Shown here one piece after another: positions 8,386-15,535 of a DNA stretch of 64,000 nt (position 1 is its first letter; the number at the start of each line of letters is the position of its first letter). The notes under the pieces were generated by a model that saw only the letters and a list, made by a program, of their open reading frames with translations, was not told the origin of the DNA and made no database searches. This DNA is from Geobacillus thermodenitrificans subsp. thermodenitrificans DSM 465 (GTDB lineage Bacteria; Bacillota; Bacilli; Bacillales; Anoxybacillaceae): NCBI RefSeq assembly GCF_000496575.1, contig NZ_AYKT01000009.1, positions 1 through 64,000 on the forward strand, read 5' to 3'. The translations under genes were made by a program, and so were the position numbers.

Positions 8386-9200
8386 TCCCCTTCTCCTCCT
8401 TCTTCGGCAACGATCGGATTTTCCAACGCGCCGATCCCGTCCATTTCGATGCGCACCACATCCCCTGCCGAAACGAGCGGGGCGTCGGCCGGCCAGCTGA
8501 AAAACAGCACATCGCCCTGCTCAAGCGTCATAAACTCGGTCACGTCCGCGAGCCATTGTTCAGGCGGGCGCCGAAAACGACGGAGATCGACGCATTGAAC
8601 AAGACGGCCGTTTACATATACGCGTGCCGCCAACGACGACAGCGGCACGGTTTCCTCTTTTGGCACCACCCATGGACCGATCGGAGTGAACCCGTCGCGC
8701 GCCTGCTCCTTCACCGCCGGGCGGTACAGCTGCTCATGCGGGATGGACAAATCGTTTACAATCGTATAGCCGAATACGACATCGAGCGCCCCCTCAGGAC
8801 GGACGCGCGCGGCCGTCCGCCCGATGACAAGGCCGATCGCTGGAGCAGTGCGAAGCCGGTTGACGCCGGACGGGAGAACGACCGGCCTCCGATGGGCGTT
8901 GATCGTATTGGCCGGCTTCATATACAGCACCGGACCTTCCGGTGGCTTCCGATACGGCGGGGCGGTCATCGCCTCGGCCATCGCCTCCCATTCCCGTCGA
9001 TCATTGAGCGCCACCCCATACACGGCACCGACTTCCGGCGCATCCCACTCCCATTCATCGATGCGCGATGTTCGTCTGTCCAACGTCACCGTCCCGCCGC
9101 GCCAGTCCACTTCCGCCTCAATCGAATGCCGCCGTCCGGCCAGGCGCAGCCGCACATTCACGATCGCCTCTCTCCCTTCCATCGCGGTAATCAACGTCAC
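8382..9200 (-). CDS. hpaG1: HPA degradation decarboxylase/isomerase subunit, HpaG N-terminal-type half
   Basis: This fumarylacetoacetate hydrolase-fold protein of up to 272 residues matches the N-terminal half of fused HpaG (VYGVALNDRREW, LYMKPANT, GYTIVNDLSIPHEQLYRPA). The GTG at 9200 gives about 50 extra residues before the conserved fold. A GTG at 9161 with GAGAGAGG in front is a plausible alternative start. The closing segment reads FFSWPADAP where hpaG2 has LTGTPKGA, so this half may be structurally rather than catalytically important. It is coupled to hpaG2 through an ATGA overlap. Confidence 0.87.
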   Translation of the reverse strand: MTLITAMEGREAIVNVRLRLAGRRHSIEAEVDWRGGTVTLDRRTSRIDEWEWDAPEVGAVYGVALNDRREWEAMAEAMTAPPYRKPPEGPVLYMKPANTINAHRRPVVLPSGVNRLRTAPAIGLVIGRTAARVRPEGALDVVFGYTIVNDLSIPHEQLYRPAVKEQARDGFTPIGPWVVPKEETVPLSSLAARVYVNGRLVQCVDLRRFRRPPEQWLADVTEFMTLEQGDVLFFSWPADAPLVSAGDVVRIEMDGIGALENPIVAEEGGEGE

Positions 9201-9267
9201 AGCCTCTCCATGTCAAGACCGGTGGGCGCGCCGCCCGCCTTCCTTCAGGCGGAACAGCCGGCAACGC

Positions 9268-10197
9268 TTATTTCGCCGGCTGCTGTGCCGCCTCAGTCAA
9301 CAACCCATATTTGACGAGCGTGCGGCGGATTTGTTCCTGGTGCTCTTCACTCGGCAAATCAAGCGGCAGGCGAAGCTTCGGGGTGATTTTTCCCAACATG
9401 CCAAGCGCTGCCTTTACCGGTCCTGGGTTCGTTTCAATAAACAGCACATCATTGAGCTCCATCAGTTCAAAGTGAAGGTCTTGCGCCCGCTTGACGTCGC
9501 CGTCAAACCAAGCATCATGCAGCTCGGCTACCTTCTGCGGCACCACGTTGGCCGTTGCGCTGATCGAACCGGCGCCGCCGATCGCCAACATCGGATAGCA
9601 CAACAGCTCGATGCCGGAGAACAGTAGAAAATCGCGCCCGCAATGCCATAGCACCCGATTGACATGTTCGAAATCTTTGTTGGACTCCTTCACCCCGATA
9701 ATGTTCGGGCAGTCCTCGACGAGCCGCGCCAACGTTTTAACTTCCAAATTGACCGCCGTACGCCCTGGGATATTGTAGACGATGATGGGAATGTCAACCG
9801 ACTCAGCCACCGCCTTAAAATGCTTATACAGCGCCTGCTGGGACGGGCGGTTGTAATACGGGACGATGACCATGGCGGCATCGGCCCCTATCTCTTGCGC
9901 AAATTTGGTTAACTCAATCGTTTCCGCATGGTTCGTCGAGCCTGTCCCCGGCACGAACGGCACGCGCCCGGCGACCGCCTTTTTCGCTGTTTCCATCACT
10001 TGTTTTCGCTCGTCAAGCGTCAGCGAGCTCGGTTCCCCGGATGTTCCTGTCACCGAAATGCCGTGTGTGCCGCTTTTTATATGCCAATCAATGAGCGATG
10101 TCAACGTGGTCAAATCAACGTTTCCTTCTTCATCAAACGGCGTGACGACCGGCGCAATCGAGCCGCGCAGCCGCTCTTTCACCTCGCGGTATGCCAT
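9268..10197 (-). CDS. DapA-family pyruvate-type aldolase of the HPA cluster
   Basis: This class I aldolase of the dihydrodipicolinate synthase/N-acetylneuraminate lyase family has 309 residues. The DapA motif GTSGE (51-55), Tyr141, Arg146 in YNIPGRT and Schiff-base Lys170 in GVKESNKD are all present. By motif it could make 4-hydroxy-tetrahydrodipicolinate. Inside the hpa operon, where the usual HpaI aldolase is absent from the visible part, it more likely cleaves 4-hydroxy-2-oxoheptanedioate to pyruvate and succinic semialdehyde; that is inference. It has its own sigma-A promoter (10242-10270). AGGAGGCAAGGGG precedes the ATG. Confidence 0.85.
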   Translation of the reverse strand: MAYREVKERLRGSIAPVVTPFDEEGNVDLTTLTSLIDWHIKSGTHGISVTGTSGEPSSLTLDERKQVMETAKKAVAGRVPFVPGTGSTNHAETIELTKFAQEIGADAAMVIVPYYNRPSQQALYKHFKAVAESVDIPIIVYNIPGRTAVNLEVKTLARLVEDCPNIIGVKESNKDFEHVNRVLWHCGRDFLLFSGIELLCYPMLAIGGAGSISATANVVPQKVAELHDAWFDGDVKRAQDLHFELMELNDVLFIETNPGPVKAALGMLGKITPKLRLPLDLPSEEHQEQIRRTLVKYGLLTEAAQQPAK

Positions 10198-10241
10198 CCC
10201 CCTTGCCTCCTAATGGACTGATTTTTCAGAATCTTAATCAC

Positions 10242-10270
10242 ATTATACAGGATAATATATATCAAATCAA
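10242..10270 (-). promoter_or_regulatory. Internal sigma-A promoter for the aldolase and downstream hpa genes
   Basis: The minus strand reads TTGATT, a 17-base spacer, then TATAAT. This lies in the 97-base gap between hpaD and the DapA-family gene, with the predicted start about 40 bases before the ATG. A perfect 18-bp palindrome lies 4 bases upstream of the -35. Confidence 0.75.
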
Positions 10271-10274
10271 CTAT

Positions 10275-10292
10275 AAAATCATATATGATTTT
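10275..10292. promoter_or_regulatory. 18-bp perfect palindrome, probable operator
   Basis: AAAATCATATATGATTTT is a perfect palindrome directly upstream of the -35 of the aldolase promoter. Its core TCATATATGA recurs at 12859-12868 in the hpaB/lysR divergent region. The position suits an activator or repressor site for the local GntR or LysR protein. Confidence 0.6.
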
Positions 10293-10294
10293 TG

Positions 10295-11278
10295 TTAGAT
10301 CAAAAAGGTCGGTTTCACTTTCTGCAACGCCGGTTCGTTCAGTTCAATCGGTTCGCCGCTATGGACGTCCAACATGTCCGACGCCTCTTCAAACCAACTG
10401 TCCGGCGCCGCATGCCCCCAAAACGTCTGGCGCCGCGGATCGTCCAAATCCCAGCGAATCGGCGGAAAATCCGGATCGCTCGTCAAATAATCACCGTTAT
10501 ACAACTCGATTCGATGGCCGTCCGGGTCACGCAAATAGACAAAGAACGCATTGGATAACCCATGCCGCCCCGGCCCCCGTTCAATGCTGGAGCTATATCC
10601 CGATGCCGCCAGCACATCGCACGCATGAATCAGGCTGAGCGGATCCGGCAGCCAAAAACCGATATGATGAAGGCGCGGACCTTTCCCGTTCATGAGCGCC
10701 AAATCATGGACATTTTGCTTCCGATGCAGCCAAGCCGCCCACAGCTTGCCATCCTTTGTTTCCGTATATTCTGAGCAGGCAAAACCTAAACCGCGGACGT
10801 AAAAATCGTATCCTTTCTGGACATCCGTTATTGCGCAGTTGAAATGGTCAATGCGTTGGACGCGGGCACCGCGATACAAGTCATAGCGCTGCAACAACCG
10901 CTCGGTTTTCTCCATATGCGCGAAAAACTCAAGCGGCAGCCCTAATGGGTCTTGGACGCGAAACGCCCGTCCGATGGCACGCTGCGAGCCGTCCTCAAGC
11001 CATCTCGGGTTCAGCTGTTGCGCCGCAAACCATTCGTACAGCGCTTCGAGTTCTTGCTCGGAACCGACTTTGTAGCTAAGTGCTTCAACCGCCGGACGCG
11101 ACGCTTTTTTCAGCACTAAGCTATGGTGGTGGTATTCTTCCAACCCGCGCAAATAGATATGCTCACGATCCGCTTCCGTCACGACAAATCCAAGCACCCG
11201 TTCGTAAAAGTCACGCGACGCGGCCAAATCAGTCACATGTAGCACCGCGCGAGCACAACGAATGATGGAAAACGTCAT
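10295..11278 (-). CDS. hpaD: 3,4-dihydroxyphenylacetate 2,3-dioxygenase
   Basis: This type I extradiol ring-cleavage dioxygenase acts on homoprotocatechuate and belongs to the vicinal oxygen chelate superfamily, 327 residues. Likely metal ligands are His145 (RIDHFN), His205 (RLHHIGF) and Glu258 (HRIELY); His191 (HDLAL) fits the conserved acid/base. Spacing matches Brevibacterium/Arthrobacter-type HPCD, not the unrelated E. coli HpaD (LigB type). AGAGGGGGAGAGG precedes the ATG. It follows hpaB by 19 bases. Confidence 0.93.
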   Translation of the reverse strand: MTFSIIRCARAVLHVTDLAASRDFYERVLGFVVTEADREHIYLRGLEEYHHHSLVLKKASRPAVEALSYKVGSEQELEALYEWFAAQQLNPRWLEDGSQRAIGRAFRVQDPLGLPLEFFAHMEKTERLLQRYDLYRGARVQRIDHFNCAITDVQKGYDFYVRGLGFACSEYTETKDGKLWAAWLHRKQNVHDLALMNGKGPRLHHIGFWLPDPLSLIHACDVLAASGYSSSIERGPGRHGLSNAFFVYLRDPDGHRIELYNGDYLTSDPDFPPIRWDLDDPRRQTFWGHAAPDSWFEEASDMLDVHSGEPIELNEPALQKVKPTFLI

Positions 11279-11297
11279 TGTTCCTCTCCCCCTCTAA

Positions 11298-12776
11298 TCA
11301 ATGATCGCTGTTCAACGGAATCGAAACACTTTTTTTCGTACGCAAAAATTCTTGCACAAACTGTTTATACGACTCTTTTTCATAGCCGTCGAAATAGGCC
11401 ATCCCCATCCGCACGGGGTCACCGAAAAAGTAATATTCATAGTGCGTCTGCCGCGCACCGAACGCGCTCATCGTCAAATCCCAAGCCAGCCGGAACAGTT
11501 GGACACGTTCATAACCGTCCACCGTCGCCCCTTGCATCGCCCGGCGGACGATGTCCCCAATTTCTTCATGTTCAAAATCTGCTTCCGTCGGAATCGCCAT
11601 CAAGCCGGACGCCCCTAAAATGCGGATGATTTCCACCAAACGCGGATACACGCGCGGATACCAGTTGCGCGCAGCATCCAAAGCGGCAAAATCCGGTGTC
11701 ATCGTTCCCCAACGATCTGGCTTTGCGTTATGCTCAGCCCGGTACAAGTGGCTTTTCATCGTTTCGAGAGCAAGCATGATTTCCGCCCCTTTGTCCTTCA
11801 CATGTTGAAACTCACCAATGCCGATTGCTTCAATGAGACAAAGGGTAACCCCAAGCAAAAACTCCGTTTTGACGATGTTTTTCGCCACAACTTGATGGGA
11901 CATATGAACGACCGCATTCGTTTCACGGAACGTCCGGTTACAAATCGACGAATTGCCGCAAACAAAGACGCGCTCCCATGGCACAAACACGTTTTCAAAC
12001 GAAACGATCGCATCGCCTTCTTCAAATCGAGACGCGAGCGGATGATCCCACGTGCTGCGCCCGTAATCGAACGCCTCGCGGCAAATGAACTTCACCCCCG
12101 GCGTATTGTTCGGGATGGCAAAGGCGAGCGCATACGGATCTTCACCCGCTGTCGATTTTTTCACCGTAGACGGGAACACTAAAATTTCATCTGTGATTCC
12201 ACCTTGCGTCGCCAACAGACGGATACCGCTGACGATGATGCCGTCTTTTCGCCGTTCCACCAAATGGAGCGGCACATCGGCGTCTTTTTGCTCGTGAAGC
12301 GCCTTGGCGCGGTTCATTTGCGGATGGATGAGCGTATGGGTCAAGCTGATGTCATTTTCCCGCGCATATTCATAATAGTTTCTCGCATTCTCGGCAAACA
12401 TCGGGTCGTCTTCGGCAAACAAATCATTGGCGATGCCCATCGCCATCACTTCGGCGTTTAAGTAATCCGGCGAGCGCCCCATCATTCCGGCCGACATCCG
12501 CGCCCACTCTTGCGTTGCTTCGCGGCGGGCGATGAGCTCATCGATCGTGGTCGGCTGGATAAACGTCATCCCGACCAACTGTCCGGTTGTCGGCGACCGA
12601 TACAACATCTTGTCCGGCTTTTCATATTGCCGGTCGTACAGCGCCGCCATGGAGCGAACGACATTGCGAAACGCCGGGTGGACGGTGACATCTTCGACTT
12701 TTTCCCCATGAATGTACACGCTGCTTTTCGCCTGCTTCAGCCTCTCCATATACTGATTTCCTGTTTTGGCTGGCAT
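11298..12776 (-). CDS. hpaB: 4-hydroxyphenylacetate 3-monooxygenase, oxygenase component
   Basis: This FADH2-dependent hydroxylase converts 4-hydroxyphenylacetate to 3,4-dihydroxyphenylacetate, the entry step of the pathway. From the ATG at 12776 (GGGAGGA seven bases away) it has 492 residues, the normal size. Visible features are the GRSPDYLN active-site segment, DISLTHTLIHPQMNRAK and the acyl-CoA-dehydrogenase-like C-terminal helices. Upstream in-frame TTG and ATG codons at 12797-12782 are less likely starts. It heads the minus-strand cluster. Its reductase HpaC is probably the partial gene at 1-43, unusually far away. Confidence 0.94.
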   Translation of the reverse strand: MPAKTGNQYMERLKQAKSSVYIHGEKVEDVTVHPAFRNVVRSMAALYDRQYEKPDKMLYRSPTTGQLVGMTFIQPTTIDELIARREATQEWARMSAGMMGRSPDYLNAEVMAMGIANDLFAEDDPMFAENARNYYEYARENDISLTHTLIHPQMNRAKALHEQKDADVPLHLVERRKDGIIVSGIRLLATQGGITDEILVFPSTVKKSTAGEDPYALAFAIPNNTPGVKFICREAFDYGRSTWDHPLASRFEEGDAIVSFENVFVPWERVFVCGNSSICNRTFRETNAVVHMSHQVVAKNIVKTEFLLGVTLCLIEAIGIGEFQHVKDKGAEIMLALETMKSHLYRAEHNAKPDRWGTMTPDFAALDAARNWYPRVYPRLVEIIRILGASGLMAIPTEADFEHEEIGDIVRRAMQGATVDGYERVQLFRLAWDLTMSAFGARQTHYEYYFFGDPVRMGMAYFDGYEKESYKQFVQEFLRTKKSVSIPLNSDH

Positions 12777-12810
12777 TTTCATTCCTCCCATTTTCAAGTA
12801 TAATAGATGA

Positions 12811-12824
12811 AGTAAGCGCTATCA
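12811..12824. promoter_or_regulatory. cre-like site upstream of hpaB
   Basis: AGTAAGCGCTATCA differs from the CcpA consensus TGWAANCGNTNWCA only at the first base. It lies about 35 bases before the hpaB start, where CcpA would block initiation or early elongation. It is a pattern match only. Confidence 0.55.
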
Positions 12825-12856
12825 TTCAGAATGTTCAAAATTAATATAACATATGA

Positions 12857-12870
12857 TTTCATATATGAAA
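12857..12870. promoter_or_regulatory. Palindrome in hpaB/lysR divergent region
   Basis: TTTCATATATGAAA is a perfect 14-bp palindrome that shares the core TCATATATGA with the palindrome at 10275-10292. It is a candidate operator for a cluster-wide regulator. Confidence 0.6.
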
Positions 12871-12890
12871 AATACAAAAAGAATCAACTA

Positions 12891-12913
12891 TTCTATATGA
12901 AAAATATATAGAA
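12891..12913. promoter_or_regulatory. Inverted repeat, LysR-type binding site candidate
   Basis: Arms TTCTATAT and ATATAGAA, separated by 7 bases, form a perfect 8-bp inverted repeat. It contains a T-N11-A arrangement and lies 24 bases before the lysR start. LysR proteins usually bind such a site for autoregulation and divergent activation. Confidence 0.6.
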
Positions 12914-12937
12914 GCGGTAGAGAAAGGAGACACGGAC

Positions 12938-13855
12938 ATGATCGATGTGAAACAGCTAAAATACTTCGTTACCATCGCCGAAGAGGGACAAATCACGAAG
13001 GCGGCACAAAAACTTCATATCGCTCAGCCGCCGCTCAGCCAACAGTTGAAGCAACTCGAAGAAAAGCTCGGCGTCCCATTGTTTGACCGGAAAGCGAAAA
13101 AAATGGAGCTCACCGCACCGGGCAAATTGTTTTACGAAAAGGCGAAACAACTGTTGCACCAGCTAGATGACGCCATCGCGGAAGTGAAAGAAATCGAAAC
13201 GGGGGCAACGGGAACATTGGCTGTCGGCTGCGTCAAATCGTGCTTTTCCTATTTGGCCCAAACGATCCGCCAATTCCACGAACAGTTTCCGAACGTCACG
13301 TTTCATCTTCGCGAAGGAGATACGTTTTCCATTTGCCAGCTTCTTCAAGAGCGGCACATTGACATCGGCATTGTCCGCCTACCGATCGATTCGTCTCATT
13401 ACGACATCATTCCGCTGCCAAGCGACCGTTATGTCGCCGTCTTGCCTGAGCATTGGGCATTGAGCCGCTCTTCCTTATCGATGCGCGATTTTGCAGAGTG
13501 GCCGCTCCTCCTTCTTCACCGTGTACACGGTGCCGGACAGTACGAACGGGTCGTCGAGGAATGCCGCCGTCATGGGTTTGAGCCAAACGTTCTATGCGAA
13601 TGCCCGGATGCAACCATTTTGCTTTCCCTTGTCGCCCAAGGCATGGGCGCCACCATTGTGCCACAGTCAACCGTTTCCTTGTTTCGTCTTCCTGGCATTC
13701 GCGTCCTCCCAATTGTTGATTCATCAATGAAAGCAGAAGCCGCCGTCATCATCGATCGACAACGCTATGTGCCCAAAAGCGTCCATCATTTTCTCAACCT
13801 GTTGCAACAAACCGTCGCCATGCCCATCATGAACGAAAAAAGCAACCATGTGTGA
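12938..13855 (+). CDS. LysR-family transcriptional regulator of the HPA cluster
   Basis: This regulator of 305 residues is divergent from hpaB. The N-terminal winged helix-turn-helix (about 1-60, ITKAAQKLHIAQPPLSQQLKQLEEKLG) is typical LysR. The remainder is a periplasmic-binding-protein-like effector domain starting near GTLAVGCVKS. AAAGGAG lies 8 bases before the ATG. Divergent placement plus the inverted repeat at 12891-12913 argues for control of hpaB and itself, with HPA as a plausible inducer. The cluster thus has two regulators, this one and the embedded GntR. Confidence 0.92.
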   Translation: MIDVKQLKYFVTIAEEGQITKAAQKLHIAQPPLSQQLKQLEEKLGVPLFDRKAKKMELTAPGKLFYEKAKQLLHQLDDAIAEVKEIETGATGTLAVGCVKSCFSYLAQTIRQFHEQFPNVTFHLREGDTFSICQLLQERHIDIGIVRLPIDSSHYDIIPLPSDRYVAVLPEHWALSRSSLSMRDFAEWPLLLLHRVHGAGQYERVVEECRRHGFEPNVLCECPDATILLSLVAQGMGATIVPQSTVSLFRLPGIRVLPIVDSSMKAEAAVIIDRQRYVPKSVHHFLNLLQQTVAMPIMNEKSNHV

Positions 13856-13958
13856 AACGAAATGAGGCAGAAAGGAGCAATCGAGTTCCGATGCCAAGTG
13901 GGAGAAAGCCAACTGCCGAGGGAATGCGAATGGTCATACCGTGGGATCGATGCGCATA

Positions 13959-13993
13959 GAAAAAAGAGGGGCTCGTTTATATAGGGACCCCTC
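13959..13993 (-). terminator. Terminator of the manganese catalase unit
   Basis: On the minus strand GAGGGG and CCCCTC arms are followed by TTTTTT. It lies 50 bases after the catalase stop codon and faces the lysR 3' end. Confidence 0.75.
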
Positions 13994-14041
13994 GATCCGT
14001 CCATGCCCAAAGATGGTGATAGATGAACGCAAACAGCTTTT

Positions 14042-14941
14042 CTACAACCCAGCCGAACGCATCAGCCGCTTGCCAATGTCCAAAAAGTCTTCCATGGAAA
14101 TGCCAGGGGCAAATTCTTCCGGCACGGCATCCAAATCCGGAATCGTTCCTCCTTGCGGGGCGCCTTCCACCACTTCCAGCGGCTGTCCGTCACTCGGATG
14201 CGTCCCATGCCAAATGCGGGCGATCTCCTTGTAATATCGATCGCTGAACGTATACAAACGGCGATGGAGGCCTTGGTCTTCATATTTGCGCGCTTCATCG
14301 AACGCCCGGTTATCTAACTTCGGGATCGGCAACATCTTCTTCACATCAACGCCAGTCGCCACTTCCAATGCTTTCGCATACGCTAAAATATGAACACCGC
14401 CCCGCACCAACAAGTAGCCGATCATCTCACGGGCAGTTGGATGGTTCGTCATTTCATACACGCGCATTTTATGCGTGCGCGCGCCGCATTCCAAGAAAAA
14501 GTTATGAAGCAAATCCAAAATCAAGTTGCCGCTGTTGAACACATACTCTCCCTTCCACGGATTGCCCATGGAATCACCAGGAAAGGCGGTTTGCGCGGTG
14601 GCAATGAAATGATACGAATTGCGTTTGTCTTTTGCCTCCCTCATCGGTGTACAATCAGGATCGCCGGGGTGGGTGGTCCCAGTCAAACAAAGGTTGATCG
14701 TATTGGCGACAAGCTCGACATGGCCGAATTCTTCCGCCGTAATGCTCGCCACCAGTTCGTAAAACGGGCGCAGTTTTGATTTTTGCCGAAAGTTGAATGA
14801 CTGAAACAAATAATTGTTCAACGTGGACATTTCCCCAAAGCGGCCGCCTAGCAGCTCTTGAACAGCGGCCGCCGCATTCGCGTCCGCGTACTTCGGTGGC
14901 GGCAATTCGATGGCCAACCGATCAATCCTCTGAAACACCAC
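14042..14941 (-). CDS. Manganese (non-haem) catalase, spore-coat CotJC/YjqC type
   Basis: This di-manganese catalase dismutates hydrogen peroxide. The fold is a four-helix bundle; metal-binding elements are visible as TAEEFGHVE (Glu/His pair), the HKMRVYEMT helix and VRGGVHILAY. I place the start at the GTG at 14941, because AAGGAGG lies 8 bases upstream and the protein then opens (M)VFQRIDRLAIELPPPKY as relatives do, giving 299 residues. A TTG at 14971 would add ten residues. The start overlaps the upstream DUF2642 gene by 20 bases. In Bacillus such enzymes are often sporulation-linked; that role here is inferred. Confidence 0.9.
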   Translation of the reverse strand: MVFQRIDRLAIELPPPKYADANAAAAVQELLGGRFGEMSTLNNYLFQSFNFRQKSKLRPFYELVASITAEEFGHVELVANTINLCLTGTTHPGDPDCTPMREAKDKRNSYHFIATAQTAFPGDSMGNPWKGEYVFNSGNLILDLLHNFFLECGARTHKMRVYEMTNHPTAREMIGYLLVRGGVHILAYAKALEVATGVDVKKMLPIPKLDNRAFDEARKYEDQGLHRRLYTFSDRYYKEIARIWHGTHPSDGQPLEVVEGAPQGGTIPDLDAVPEEFAPGISMEDFLDIGKRLMRSAGL

Positions 14942-15185
14942 GGTATGCTCCTCCTTTCCCCACGTCGCCAAGGTGAACGGAAACGACTTGCGCCAAGCGA
15001 ATATAATACACCTTTTGATGAGCCGTAAGCACGAGATGATCCGGCTTGACGTCTCTCAACGTGCCAAGCAGCGAATTCCGAGTCGTTTCCACCACCACCT
15101 GTTGACCGAGCAGTGATTGAAGAGCATGATATACATAAGGATCAATGAGCGAAACGAGCTGAGGGGAGGCATACGGTTGGTTCAT
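14922..15185 (-). CDS. DUF2642-family small protein
   Basis: This protein of 87 residues has a compact beta-rich Sm-like core (VVVETTRNSLLGTLRDVKPDHLVL, then KVYYIRLAQVVSV). That pattern is typical of DUF2642 proteins found beside spore-coat genes in Bacillaceae. GAGGAAC precedes the ATG at 15185. The 3' end overlaps the manganese catalase start by 20 bases, so the two are probably coupled. A coat or spore-surface role is possible but not shown; the molecular function is unknown. Confidence 0.78.
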   Translation of the reverse strand: MNQPYASPQLVSLIDPYVYHALQSLLGQQVVVETTRNSLLGTLRDVKPDHLVLTAHQKVYYIRLAQVVSVHLGDVGKGGAYRGVSED

Positions 15186-15535
15186 GCGCTGTTCCTCCTT
15201 ATAAACAAAGTAAAAAATCGCTCCTCTTTATACGTATGAAGCCCCACCGAAAACATGACAACAACCAAGCCCAGTCAAGCAGCGCGTTCCAAGTTGTTTC
15301 GCATCACTGGCACGACAAAAACAGTAAATATAAAAAGCCTCTTCATCCGCAAAGGAAAAAGAGGCTTTCTTTGATGCGTTTTTTCGTGTGTATGCCTTAA
15401 TGAACCTCTCTCACTTGTAGAAGCGGGAGCGGCTCATCATTCCTATCTTTAAGTCGTTGCATATTAGTTGAAGGAACAAAGAGGAAAGATATACTAATCA
15501 TTAGATAAAAATCATTCTTAAGAAGGGGATGGCTG
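15186..15535. other. Divergent gap with an orphan terminator
   Basis: These 350 bases separate the DUF2642 gene (minus) from the peroxidase (plus). They contain a strong bidirectional stem-loop at 15332-15373 that fits no annotated transcript end. An AAGGGGATGG ribosome site lies at the right edge for the peroxidase. I see no convincing gene in it. Confidence 0.5.
15332..15373. terminator. Orphan bidirectional terminator
   Basis: Arms AAAGCCTCTT and AAGAGGCTTT are perfectly complementary around a 15-base loop, with T-runs on both strands. It sits between two divergent genes, so it must end a small unannotated RNA or be a relic. Confidence 0.65.

Noticed and set aside
8556-9627. Long plus-strand frames (252 and 267 codons) opposite hpaG1 and the aldolase
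   Set aside because: They are antisense to clear enzymes and very Arg/Pro-rich, as expected in GC-rich shadows.
9268-10197. Annotation as the lysine-pathway dapA
   Set aside because: Motifs fit, but it is flanked by hpaD and hpaG1 and far from any lysine genes; treated as a pathway aldolase.
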